A stretch of DNA of 64,000 bases from Lantana camara (Eukaryota; Streptophyta; Magnoliopsida; Lamiales; Verbenaceae). Every line of letters starts with the position of its first letter. The stretch's first letter is position 1. This document shows, in pieces, positions 10,977 to 21,362 of this stretch. The notes beneath the pieces are model-generated. The model saw nothing but the letters and a program-made list of their open reading frames with translations. It did no database searches and had not been told where the DNA came from. Where the stretch lies: positions 13,586,501 to 13,650,500 of the forward strand of contig CM074865.1 of NCBI GenBank assembly GCA_037501455.1, written 5' to 3'. A program made the translations under genes and the position numbers.

Positions 10977-11786
10977 CTACCACATCAGCGGCGACTTCAT
11001 CACTGACGGCGCGCTCCCCGCGAGCCTCCTCGTCTCTACCACACTCCCCTTGAGCGTTCTCTCCAGCTGAACGCCCTCACCCGCTACGTGGGTGGCTCCC
11101 TTGACGACAAGTATGATGTTGAGCTCGTCCAAGGCAAACCCGAACTCGTGGTTGCTAAGATCATCGGCGCCGGGCCATGCTGCGCCCCCTTGACCGAGAA
11201 TAGTCTTCATCTCACTATCATTGTCGAGGCCAATATCATCAACATTCGCATCCCCATGAATGACCCTTATGTGATCAAGTTGGTGATAAGCGCGTTCAAC
11301 TGCCTCCCGAATTTGAGTATAACTACTGAGGGCGCTTACGACCTCGAACACCGGGCTCCTCGTAAAGCACTTAATCCCTTCCATCAATTCAGCATGCGTC
11401 CTGACCGCCGCGTCACGTTCAGACTCTTCGAGCTTCGCGCTCAGCTCAGCACGAGCCCGCTCACTCTCCTTGAGCAACTCTCCCTTCTCCACAAGCTTCA
11501 GCTTGCACCTCTTCAGCCCTCCGTTGACATCAGTCATTCTCTCATTAACATTTTCAAGGTCGTCCTGAAGGATTTTCTTCTCAGCTTCGAGGAGTTCAAT
11601 ACGCTCATTATGGCCGGAGACAAGGGTCGCCTGAATGCGAACCTCATTCTCCTTCTTGTTCATCTCTACATTGGCCTTTTCGAGCTCCATCTCAAGATCC
11701 TGAACTCTCCTTTCGAGCAATAAGAAATTGAGCGCGACTTCAGATCGAAAGGATGAACGGGAATATTCCAATTGAAGGGAGACCAC
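10977..11786 (-). CDS. Element 1 antisense ORF, coiled-coil protein (last-exon homologue)
   Basis: An uninterrupted 269-codon minus-strand frame, opposite to gag. Residues about 20-130 form a strong coiled coil (ERRVQDLEMELEKANVEMN, EAEKKILQDDLENVN, then repeated SERARAEL), followed by an acidic C-terminal part. Architecture and place (between pol and 3' LTR, antisense) match the C-terminal exon of the antisense genes of elements 2 and 3. The open frame begins at a GTG, not an ATG, consistent with being an exon whose upstream exons are lost. It is the only part of the element apart from gag-PR that is still open. Function unknown. Confidence 0.6.
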   Translation of the reverse strand: MVSLQLEYSRSSFRSEVALNFLLLERRVQDLEMELEKANVEMNKKENEVRIQATLVSGHNERIELLEAEKKILQDDLENVNERMTDVNGGLKRCKLKLVEKGELLKESERARAELSAKLEESERDAAVRTHAELMEGIKCFTRSPVFEVVSALSSYTQIREAVERAYHQLDHIRVIHGDANVDDIGLDNDSEMKTILGQGGAAWPGADDLSNHEFGFALDELNIILVVKGATHVAGEGVQLERTLKGSVVETRRLAGSAPSVMKSPLMW

Positions 11787-11833
11787 TTCAGGATTACTCT
11801 ACGAGCGCCTCAATTATTCGACACTCGAAGAGT

Positions 11834-11844
11834 GGGGGGGCAAA
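11834..11844 (+). other. Polypurine tract, element 1
   Basis: gggggggcaaa directly before the 3' LTR start TGATAG. This is the expected plus-strand primer position, and elements 2 and 3 carry nearly the same sequence. Confidence 0.8.
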
Positions 11845-12770
11845 TGATAGTGCCAAAAATATTTCTAAGTGTTGAGCTCCACCCCTTCGAGGTCCACTCT
11901 TTCGCGTTCCACCTCAAGCGAGGCCTCTCATCTTGCGAGGTCTGCATAATGCGAGGTCCCCATCTCGAGAGGTCCGCACCTACGAGATCCGCACCTCGCA
12001 AGGTCTACAAATACAAGGTCCGCACTTGGCGAGGTCCGCACCTTGCAAGGTCTGCACCTTGTGAGCTCCGCATCTTGTGAGCTCCGCACTTGGCGAGGTC
12101 CACACCTTGCGAGGTCCGCACCTTGCGAGGTCCGCACTTGGCGAGGTCCGCACCTTGCGAGGTCCGCATCTACGAGCTCCGCATCTTGTGAGGTCCGCAC
12201 CTTGCGAGGTCTGCACCTCACGAGGTCCGCATATGCGAGGTCCGCACCTCACGAGATCCGCATATGCGAGGTCCGAACCTTTCGAGATCTGCATATGCGA
12301 GGTCCGCACCTTGCGAGGTCTGCATATGCGAGGTCCGCACCTCACGAGGTCCGCATATGCGAGGTCCGCACCTTTCGAGGTCTGCATATGCGAGGTCCGC
12401 ATAGTGGAACACGTTCGGCATGGGCGCGTGGTAGTTACCCACGTTCGCACGTTTCTCCACTACGCAATACACGATCCCGCGAAACTCGCGCCTTAACCTA
12501 ATTCAGATGGTATAAATAGTCTTTTTCTCATAAAAATCAGGTACGCACACTTTTAGATATGGAACCTCTGCCAAAATTCCCGGTCACCTTTCCACCTGAG
12601 ACAATCTCACTGTCTTGAGCGTCGGAGTGCCTACGCGGGAAACACCCCCGCCTGGTATTCTTACGTTGCTTTGATCTTAGCAGGTTGAAGAACCCACTCT
12701 TTGGCTGATTTGTTGGAGATTTGGAGCCGATTCCATTCAATTTCCGGTGACCCAATTTTCAGCATCATCA
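11845..12770 (+). repeat. Element 1 3' LTR (926 bp)
   Basis: Nearly identical to the 5' LTR: two base differences and one 15-bp unit fewer. The 16-bp array occupies about 11888-12401 and TATAAATA is at 12511-12518. It is followed by the target duplicate tcctc at 12771-12775. Confidence 0.95.
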
Positions 12771-15060
12771 TCCTCCTTATGAATGTTATCTTTAAAGATG
12801 TCCGCTAGTTTGCCTTATGATAACCATCTATCATTCCATAAAGATGTCCATTCACCATTCCCGATCCTCCATTTACAAAATGGTTCCACTATCTAAGTGC
12901 TTCTAACTATCCCCTTTCATGCTCAGGAAGCTATAAGTTGGGGCTTATGTACAAGAATGTCATTCCCTTTTAAATATTTTTTCGTATGTATCTAGTTTCA
13001 TACCGTTGTCTCCTTGTTGAGAATTCTCCATCACATTTAGCAAGCATCGCTATATTTTTTTTGGGGCTTCTTTAAGACCCAGTTTGTCTTCTCGCTTCTT
13101 TCTAGACACCTTTCATCCTGTAAGATAGGACTGTTTCCTTGTTATATGAGTCACCTAAAAAAAGTTGTATTAAAGTCGATCAAGTTTTTTTACGTGTGAT
13201 TGGAGAACCTATTTGTGTGCATGTAGTAGATAGGGATTGAGCTCGTAATGCACAGAATAAGTGTTATTCATCCGACAAGGTTTATCATTTTGGCTTTCTA
13301 TCCCGGAGGCGTTTTTCGACTCTCTTAATCATAATCGAGAAATATTCATTATAGTTTCGGTCAAAGTTCTTCCGCACCCCTAAAATAATTCTTTAAGTTG
13401 TTTGTATTTTACATGCCTAAAATTTTAATAACTTGTTGCTTTAAATCATTTGATATATAAGGTGTAAACAACACATGTGATTTGCTGAAGTTTAATTTGA
13501 GGTCCAACACCTTGTGAAATGCCTCAACCACACTGTGAATGCACATCGTCCCATCAAAGGTAGCTTTAACTTCCAATATTATGTTGCTCCTAGAAAGTAA
13601 GTGTGAGATATAAGGGCCTCTCTGACATACCATAATTAGCTTCCAGTGCCCGGCTGAAATGACCTTCTCAATCATATACGTAAGTTGTTCCATGCAGAGT
13701 ATAAACAAATAAGGCGAGAGTAATTGCCTTATCTAATGCCACACATCCATACAGCCTCCGTTGGTTTACCATTCCATAAAACCTCTAGTTGTATCCCCTT
13801 CATTCTACTTATACTGATATTGATGATTTTCATCAGGAATTTGAAGAAATTTAGAGTTCTCTTTAGAAAATTCAACCGGACTTTTTTGTACGCTTTTTCA
13901 AAATTCAATTTAGGCACCATACCCCTTTTTTTTTTATCTTTGGAGTGGTGTAAAATTCGTAACATTTCTTAAAGTATCAAGATATCGTAATAGGTGTCTC
14001 TGTCGGGAATGAAGCTATTCTGGTTTAGGCTCCCAATTTATTTGATATACGGCTTAAATGAAGTATAATCATCTTGGGGATCATTTTGAGCAATACATTA
14101 GCTATTCTAATTTGGGCTTACAATTTATTTTATATACGGCTTAAACAAAGTATAATCATTTTGGTGATCATTTAGAGCAACACGTTACACAACGTAATGG
14201 GCCGAATCTCTTTTGTTTTTTTGGAGAATTAACTTTTGAAATCAGACAAATAAATGTTTGATAAGCTTTTTTGGGAATTGATTCTCTCTCCATACAATCA
14301 TTGATGAATTTCACCACTACGTCTCCTACTATATCTAATAGGTTTGAAAAAAGTAGGCTTGGAAACCATTTGCTTCCAGCGCTATGTACGGGTACATGCT
14401 CTTCACTATTCTCAAGATTTTCTCATTTGAAGTCGTTCTTGCCAAGTTATTTTTTCACTGCCACCTTAGGGTTCGTTGGTACAAGCTAATACCAAGACTC
14501 ATCACCTCTTCGATAATATCTCCACTGAATAGTACGTAGTACTCTCAAGTGTGTTGCTTTAGTACTTGATCATTATTTGTTACTCATTCATCGTTTATAA
14601 TGAGAGCATTTATTTGGTTCTTCTTTCTTCTCGTTATGGTTGAGAGATGAAAGGAACGTTTATGTTTATCCCTGAATTGAAGTCAATTAATTCTTAACTC
14701 TTAAAACTAAATAATCTCTTTTTGTTACAGTAGTTTGTTATATTATGTCATCAATTCTTTCTTCAAATCTTTCAAATATTTACCTTGCTTGTCTCATATA
14801 TAAGGCTCTAGAAATTTTTTGTAAATTTTTTTGTTGTTTTTTTCGCTTTTCGAGCACATTGAAAATTGTTTAAGGACCATTGTTCTAGAGCAATGATCCC
14901 AAGTCAAAATATCCTTCAAGTTTTGATTCGACCAATAAGTCATGTATAAATTGAGAATTGCTAGATCAACCTCATTCAAATTAAATTCAAAAGTTCATCA
15001 TATTGTTTCTTCAGCTAAAACTCAATCTAGCATCTTCAAATTGTTTATTCTAATTTCAAA
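12771..15060 (-). pseudogene. L1 LINE ORF2 relic, 5' part (endonuclease, RT, connector)
   Basis: Read on the minus strand from right to left. 14794-14979 gives LNEVDL then TYWSNQNLKDI, like the end of an L1 endonuclease. About 14600 gives RSFHLSTITRRKK, the pre-RT linker. About 14380 gives NGFQAYFFQTY, and about 14200 RPITLCNVL. 13729-13965 gives KLNFEKAYKKVRLNFLK and LEVLWNGKPTEA, and 13409-13708 gives ILCMEQLTYMI, all RT. About 12800-12900 gives KWRIGNGEWTSLWNDRWL, the connector. A stretch of about 70 bp is duplicated around 14034-14175. Stops and frame changes are frequent. It continues leftward across element 1 into 5240-6403. Confidence 0.82.
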
Positions 15061-15099
15061 ATTTTGTTTACCATTGTACGCAATATTAATTCTCACATT

Positions 15100-15680
15100 G
15101 CTATATCTTTTATGAATATATTTTTAAAGATATTTCACAAGTTGTCACTCTAAGAAAAACCCCGAAGTTAATGTGAGAATTATAACTTAATAATAGATAT
15201 CGATTATATATAAGGTACTATACATTGGTTATAAAGTTGTGTGTTGCGAACTTGGACAATCACTCCGATTCTTCTCCTTCCATAGATCGGATATCCATCT
15301 TTACTTTGTATTGTGTTTTCGTAATATGAACATGAGTAATGATATTTACATTCTCCATCCATCATACAAAAATTATTTAAGTTCTCTCATCCACATGATT
15401 CATGCACTATGTGTTTCATAACTGACCCATAAAGTTGAGTATTCTTTTCTTAGTGAAAAAATTCGACACCGATAAATTGATCAAGTTGATCATGTGTTGT
15501 AATTTTATATTTGACCCCAAAATTATCAAAATATGAGCATGTGGCAACCATCTCTTTTGACACTCGATTACATGAATATGTGCAACCACCTTTCTAGAAA
15601 TCTTCTTATTGAATAATTGATATTTTAAATCCTGTAACTTTTCCCAAAAAACTCGTGATGTCTTTTTAATCATGAATAAT
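15100..15680 (-). pseudogene. Helitron RepHel N-terminal domain relic
   Basis: The minus strand at 15416-15673 reads FWEKLQDLKYQLFNKKI, then RKVVAHIHVIECQKRWLPHAHIL. This is the conserved replication-initiator motif region of plant Helitrons (the usual form is close to EFQKRGLPHAH). Further left, about 15240-15400, comes MMDGECKYHY and SKDGYPIYGRRR in order, as expected in the family. No helicase motifs or Helitron ends (TC...CTRR) were identified, so this is a fragment. It abuts the L1 relic near 15060-15100. Confidence 0.7.
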
Positions 15681-17067
15681 AAATGATGCTATTAACAACT
15701 GATCACTAAATAAAACATAACAAAATTAATAAATACTTGCATTCTTTTTCATGTGAAAGAACTTCATTTGCAGACTAAAATTTTGATAACCGAGTGACAT
15801 CATTGTTGAATCAAATAAAAAAAATATATTAGATTGTTCATTAATTTTGGTATGTGTGTGTATATACATTAAAATCAAGTAATTCTTTCTTCTAACTAAT
15901 TATCCCGAGTGACATCATTATTGAATCAAATAAAAAATATTATTTGAATTGTTTATTAATTTTGGTATGCGTGTGTATATATATTTTTTTGGTATGCATG
16001 TGTATATACATTAAAATCTGAGTAATTCTTTCTTTTAATTAATTATTCTTTATCTCTTTTTTATTCTCTCTTTGCCATTTGATCTTGGATTCTATTTTTT
16101 ATTTATATTTTTCTAATGAACATTATTTAAGATTTTTATTATTTTTTATTATTTATTTTATGTATATAATAGAAATAATTAAAAGAGTATATTTATATAA
16201 AAAAACTCAAAGAATGTTTAATTGAACATTATAAAAATAATTTATAAAATTAGATTATATCTTATTCTTACATACACATATATTGAGTCTCCTTAGAGTT
16301 CTTCATTTAAAGTAACTTTAGTGTGACGACCTGCAATTCTAAATTGTAGTATATTAAGTCGTAAGAAATCAAAAATCCTATTCGTACTTTTTAATATATA
16401 TAGATTATATTAATCATCCTATCTAAATAATATTTATGCATTTAATTTATATTTTGTTATATAAACTAAAGGAAGATTACATGGTTAATTAGATTTAGAT
16501 AATTATAATTATATTAGTATTAGTTAATTAAAAAATATTACATTAAGATTCATTAGTTTATTAAAAAATATTTTATGAAAATCATTCAGTTGTATGATTT
16601 TGTTAATTAGATAAGTTTGTAGAATTATAATATAATTATAATTTAAAAAAATTTATGAACTTACGTAATTAGAATTATGCATTTATATAATTAGAATTAT
16701 ATTAGGATTGATTTATTGAAAATTGTCTTATGTAACTCATTCAATTTAAATTATATTTTATTTTACATAATTACCAAAAATTATTAAAATTATAAAATGA
16801 ATCAATTGGTTGGTTTTCAATTTGTTAGATATATCTTGTTATAACATTTTAAATTATAGGCCTTAAAATTAAAAAATGGACAACTTATATTATAAAATTT
16901 GAATACAGTTAATTAATATATTAATATTAAAATAATCCTTGTTGAACTATGTATCTTTTTTTGATAAGTTGGAAAAGTTTTAATTCTACCAAGAGTCCTA
17001 TTATAAATTAATAAGTACTTTTTAAATATAGTTAAATTAATAATATATAATATGTATTTACATAACT
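15681..17067. other. AT-rich spacer, no gene seen
   Basis: Very AT-rich with no coding support. A roughly 100-bp segment with cgagtgacatcattnttgaatcaaat is repeated at about 15794 and 15905. At 16322 the sequence tgtgacgacctgcaattct resembles the TGTGACG start of chromovirus LTRs such as that of element 4. A decayed LTR is possible, but I could not find its other end. Confidence 0.6.
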
Positions 17068-17089
17068 CACTACTAGAAATCTGTCATAT

Positions 17090-17735
17090 AGCAACAGAAA
17101 TTATTCATTGCTATTTAGCAACGGATATAGCAACGAAAACAAAATTCGTGGCAAAATGCTTTAGCAACGGAATTTTCGTTGCTAAATCCGTTGCTATATA
17201 TGAAAAAAAATAGCAACGGATTTTTCGTTGCTAAAATTAAATAATACAAAAAATAGATAAATTGGTATATATAGCGACGGAAATTCCGTTGCAATTAAAA
17301 TAAAAACCTAATAAAAAAAATATAATATTTATAAATATTTGCAACGAAAAATCCGTTGCTAAATAGCAACGGAAAATCTGTTGCTATTTAGCAACGAATT
17401 TTTCGTTGCTATATGAAAGAAAAAAAAAGAAATAAAAATAAATAAATATAAAAAATATTAGCAACGAAAAATCCGTTGCTAAAATTAGCAACGGATTTTT
17501 CGTTGCTATATGGAAGAAAAAAAAGAAATAAAAATAAAGAAATAGTTAAATTATTAGCAACGGAAAATCCGTTACTATTTAGCAACGTATTTTTCGTTGC
17601 TATAAGGAAGAAAAAAAAGAAATAAAAATAAATAAATATAAAAAAGATTAGCAACGGAAAATCCGTTGCTATAAACATATGATTAAAAAAATTAATAAAA
17701 TATTTATAATTTAGTAACAGATTTTTCGTTGCTAT
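17090..17735. repeat. CACTA left subterminal inverted-repeat array
   Basis: About twenty copies of the 9-10 bp motif agcaacggat / atccgttgct occur in both orientations, often as a hairpin such as AGCAACG-gatttttCGTTGCT. They are interspersed with an A-rich filler (gaaataaaaataaataaata) that is itself repeated three times. Confidence 0.9.
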
Positions 17736-17769
17736 ATGAAATAAAAATAAATGAATAATAAAAAATAGA

Positions 17770-18090
17770 GCAATATTTAATATATTGATATTATATATAT
17801 CGTATATATATTATATAATATTATATAATCTATAATACATATAATATATTATATACATATGTATATTATATATAAATATATAATATTTATAATACATATA
17901 ATATGATATACATACGTATATTATGTATAAATATAAAATATTTATAATATATATATATATATATCTATATATATAATATATAGACATATATATCTTATAT
18001 CTTAAATATTAAATAATAATTAATATTATATGTTTATATATAATATATGTACATATATATAATATGTGTTTATAATATACATTATAAATC
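17770..18090. repeat. AT palindromic low-complexity block
   Basis: Runs of tatata, atataatat and acatatgtatat form many imperfect palindromes, including perfect TA dinucleotide runs near 17950. No coding content. Confidence 0.7.
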
Positions 18091-18309
18091 ATTAAAAGTT
18101 GTGCATAACACAATAATTACTTAAAATTCACATATATAACGCTCGAAATTCACATATAAATACTTCAATATTAAGAGAAAATTTTTTCATTTAGCATGTA
18201 ACGGTTGCATAATACAATAATTTCTTAATATTTAGATTTAATTCTACAAATTTTAATATAAATTCATTATATTAAAAGAAAACTTCTTAATTTAACATCT
18301 AACGGCTGC

Positions 18310-18599
18310 GAAACACAATAATTCCTCAATGTATAGATATAATTCTATAAATTCAAATATAAATGTTTCATATTAAGAAAATAATTCTTTATATTAAGTT
18401 ATTCAACTACGATTGCTAAATAATACAATAGTTCCTCAAAATGCAGATATTGTTCCACAGATGTATAAGTGAATACTTCATATTGATATAAAATTAGTTC
18501 TTTATTCAACTACCAACTAAATCTAATTACTTAATTATGTAAACTTTCATCTTTCTTTTATACGTGATAAAAACTTATACTTAAGTTGATATACACTAG

Positions 18600-18635
<36 letters not shown>

Positions 18636-18955
18636 GCTTGGGGTTTATATAGAATTTAACACAATAATTCTTCAATATTTAGATATAATTCTACAAATTC
18701 AAATATAAATGTTTGATATGAATAAAATAATTATTCATTAAGTTATTCAACTATGATCGCTAAATAATACAATAGTTCCTCAAAATACAGATATTATTCT
18801 ATAAATGTATAAGTGAATACTTCATATAACATAAAAGTTCTTTATTCAACAACCAACTAATTAAATCTAATTATTTAGTTATGTAAAACTTTCATCCTTT
18901 TTTTTTGTATGTCATAAAAAGTTATATTTAAATTGATATACATTAGATTTTTATG
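18310..18955. repeat. Diverged direct duplication inside the CACTA element
   Basis: The segment about 18310-18600 recurs at about 18657-18955. Shared landmarks in order are acacaataattc, aaattcaaatataaatgttt, ctaaataatacaatagttcctc, gtataagtgaatacttcat and ttgatatacayta. A TA run at about 18602-18632 lies at the junction. Confidence 0.75.
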
Positions 18956-19157
18956 TCATAACTAAAACTTGGAATATGTAGTTAATTAAATAATTAAGTA
19001 GTAAAATTTTTAATGGAATGTGTATTAATATAAATAATTACATATTTAAACATATTTTTATTTAAACTATGATAACAAGTATTTAATTATTTATTTAAAT
19101 TAATGTATGATTATTTGATAGTTGTTAAATATAAAAAATAACATAACAATAACCATA

Positions 19158-19370
19158 ACATAGCTAGCCAAGTTGGTTGGGTCTCCAACCTTCTACATTG
19201 GAGACCCAGGTTCGATTCCTGGAGGTTGCATATTATGCAATATATTTCTTGAGCCACCTTGGGCTCCTTGGTTCGGTCCGAGCGGTGAGGTCCGGGTGGG
19301 GGGTTCGAACCTAATTGGGTTGGTGTGGTTGGGGGGTGGTTCTGGGCCCACAAATAAATTTTTTATTTAT
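19158..19370 (+). mobile_element. tRNA-derived SINE-like insertion
   Basis: A perfect RNA polymerase III A box (TAGCCAAGTTGG, 19165-19176) and B box (GGTTCGATTCC, 19209-19219) are spaced as in a tRNA. The T arm CCAGG-TTCGATT-CCTGG pairs fully. The acceptor arms do not pair and the anticodon loop is too long, so it is not a functional tRNA gene. A GC-rich tail with a second gggttcgaacc follows, then an A/T-rich end near 19370. It sits inside the CACTA element. I saw no clear target duplication. Confidence 0.55.
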
Positions 19371-19374
19371 TAAT

Positions 19375-19715
19375 TTAAATTATTACCTTTTTGCGACGGA
19401 TTTTTCGTTGCAAAATGATAAAAAAAATAATTAATTATTGGTTGGTTTGCAATTGAAAATCCGTCGCTAAATCTGTTGCTAAAAAATTCGTTGCTAAAAC
19501 CGTTGCTAATGTTTGTGGGTAATAATCCGTTGCTAAATTCGTTGCTATAGATTCGTTGCTAATATCCGTTGCTAAAAATTCGTTGCTAAATCCGTTGCTA
19601 TAGATTAGCCACGAGGGTTATAGCAACGGAAAATTTTCGTTGCTAAATCCGTTGCTAAGCCCGAATCCGTTGCTAATTAGGCCAAAATCCGTTGCTAAAT
19701 CAGTTGCTATCGGGC
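19375..19715. repeat. CACTA right subterminal inverted-repeat array
   Basis: More than fifteen copies of ccgttgcta / tagcaacgg and tcgttgcta variants. Most are oriented opposite to those in the left array, ending next to the right terminus at 19730. Confidence 0.9.
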
Positions 19716-19813
19716 GTTTTTCTAGTAGTGACTATCCTTAACTAATAATTATTCATATAATTATCAAGAGGTTATTTTAGGTGATCTATATTTTATAAGA
19801 AACTTACGTGCTT

Positions 19814-19818
<5 letters not shown>

Positions 19819-19858
<40 letters not shown>
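19819..19858. repeat. TA dinucleotide microsatellite
   Basis: About 20 consecutive ta units in the gap between the CACTA element and the split MITE. The rest of 19731-19901 is AT-rich with nothing recognisable. Confidence 0.95.
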
Positions 19859-19862
<4 letters not shown>

Positions 19863-20449
19863 TTTTTTTTTGCTTTATTTGTAAAACTTTTTTAAAAATT
19901 AGGGATAATTACGAACGCCCCTCTGAGATTTGGCGAAATTACAGATACCCCCCCTCAGATTTGAGAAATTACAAATTCCCCCCTGTCTCGTTATCTCCTC
20001 CGTTAAATTTAACAAATTTTGTGATTTTACTATTTTACTCCTCAGATCCTAAAACTCAGGGGATATATGTAATAAAAGTTTAAAGGTAAGGAGGTTAATT
20101 TAAGTATTGAAATTCTTGAGGGGTTTGATGTAAGTATTTGAATTTTGTGTTTACTTTTCTTTTTAATAATGAACTTATTTCATTCCTAAATTTTATAGAT
20201 ACCAAATATTTTCTTTAAAAAAAAAAATTGGGCATGCATGTTTATATTGGAATGTTATTCGTATTTAAAATACATGCATCAGAAATCACCAACGTTTGAA
20301 ATATTTACTTAAATAATTTTGATGGATATTTATATGAATTTAACGTGTTTGTTATGATTTTTTATTTTATTAAAAGAGTTTAGAATATCTAAACGAACAA
20401 AGTTTAAATAAACTTATGTAAAATATGCATAAAACTAAGATATAGACAT

Positions 20450-21274
20450 TGATGGGGCCAAAATACGCTCGTCCCGCGTTTGGACACGTGGCGACTCGAG
20501 ATGACAACACCTGTCCTCTTGTGATTAAGGTAGTTATACACGAGCGTTCAAACCTCTCAAGCGTCAGCCTTCCTCAAAGACATGTGGCATCTCTGCTGCG
20601 TATACACGTGATCAACATTACCGCTCTCCAACGAGCGCGATTCATACTACATGACTTAAGCTCCAATCAGTCAAGGAAGCTCTCTTCGAGCGCCACTCTC
20701 CTTCAGGGAAGCTTCCACTCCTCTTCGTATGAGCCTTGGCCTTCATCCCCTAGTGGATTCCTTGGTCTCCAAGGCTCTTAGTTGACACGAGCGTGCTCTT
20801 AGCCCTCATTACCAACCCCCTAAAATGGCTCTCTGACACCCCGTACATGCCCGCGCACCTACCACTGTTGCCAACACTAACTTTCACCAGCTTTTGCAGA
20901 AGATTCCTCCTAGGTTTCTCTCATAGCGCCACGTGTTAGGGCAACACATGGTCAGGACCACACGGTGCAAATGACCAAAGGGTCCCTGACCCTCAACTAT
21001 AAATATGCGAGTTCATCTCCTTCATTGTAAGCAATCTCCATTACTGCAACTCCATACCTAGCATATTATCTCTTTCAGATCTTCATCTGACTTGAGCGTC
21101 GGAGAGCCAAATTGGGAATCACCCCCAGTTCCCCCAGCTTGGCCTTGTGACTTTGTCTTTGTGTTTGTCCTAGCAGGTAGAACCCCCTATCTTTCCCGGT
21201 GAACATCAACTGGTTTCCTCAACTAAACAAATTCTAAAGTGATTGGACTCTGTACCCCATATTCAGACCCATCA
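20450..21274 (+). repeat. Element 2 5' LTR (825 bp)
   Basis: Starts TGATGGGGCC and ends ACCCATCA. TATAAATA lies at 20998-21005. The hexamers cgagcg and gagcgt are strikingly frequent in this LTR. Confidence 0.95.
20998..21005 (+). promoter_or_regulatory. TATA box of element 2 5' LTR
   Basis: TATAAATA about 275 bp before the LTR end, in line with the position in element 1. The 3' LTR copy is at 32775-32782. Confidence 0.7.
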
Positions 21275-21278
21275 TTTT

Positions 21279-21296
21279 TGGCGCCGTCTGTGGGAA
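21279..21296 (+). other. Primer-binding site, element 2
   Basis: TGGCGCCGTCTGTGGGAA, 4 bp after the LTR, identical to those of elements 1 and 3. Confidence 0.85.
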
Positions 21297-21362
21297 ACCA
21301 GCTCTCAGCTCATTTCTCTCTTTCTGCTAGTTGAAAAACAAACACCCAGTATCTTCTCAACC

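Larger units (their letters stand above)
6404..12770 (+). mobile_element. Element 1: Tat-like Ty3/gypsy LTR element lacking RT-RH-INT
   Basis: It is bounded by two LTRs that start TGATAGTGCC and end CATCATCA, with a perfect 5-bp target duplication tcctc at 6399-6403 and 12771-12775. The order is LTR, primer site, gag, protease, non-coding, an antisense coiled-coil ORF, polypurine tract, LTR. The whole RT-RNase H-integrase block (about 3.2 kb in element 2) is missing. The LTRs differ by only two transitions (6661/12102 and 7006/12432) and one 15-bp array unit, so the insertion is recent although the coding region is defective. It was probably mobilised by proteins supplied in trans. Confidence 0.93.
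17068..19730. mobile_element. Non-autonomous CACTA (En/Spm-type) DNA transposon
   Basis: It begins CACTACTAGAAA and ends with the reverse complement (TTTCTAGTAGTG, allowing for one base), flanked by a 3-bp target duplication act at 17065-17067 and 19731-19733. These are hallmarks of CACTA elements. Both ends are packed with inverted repeats of TAGCAACGGA/TCCGTTGCTA. In known CACTA elements such subterminal motifs bind the element's DNA-binding protein. No transposase is recognisable in the AT-rich interior, so it would depend on an autonomous relative. Confidence 0.9.

Noticed and set aside
11088..11723. 211-codon plus-strand frame in element 1
   Set aside because: Complement of the coiled-coil antisense ORF; the minus-strand frame has the heptad pattern and the homologues.
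16321..16360. Start of a decayed chromovirus LTR (tgtgacgacctgcaattct)
   Set aside because: Only the first bases resemble an LTR start; no matching end, primer site or second copy found.
19158..19230. Functional tRNA gene
   Set aside because: A and B boxes and the T arm fit, but the acceptor stem does not pair and the anticodon arm has a 9-base loop; better explained as a tRNA-derived SINE or relic.
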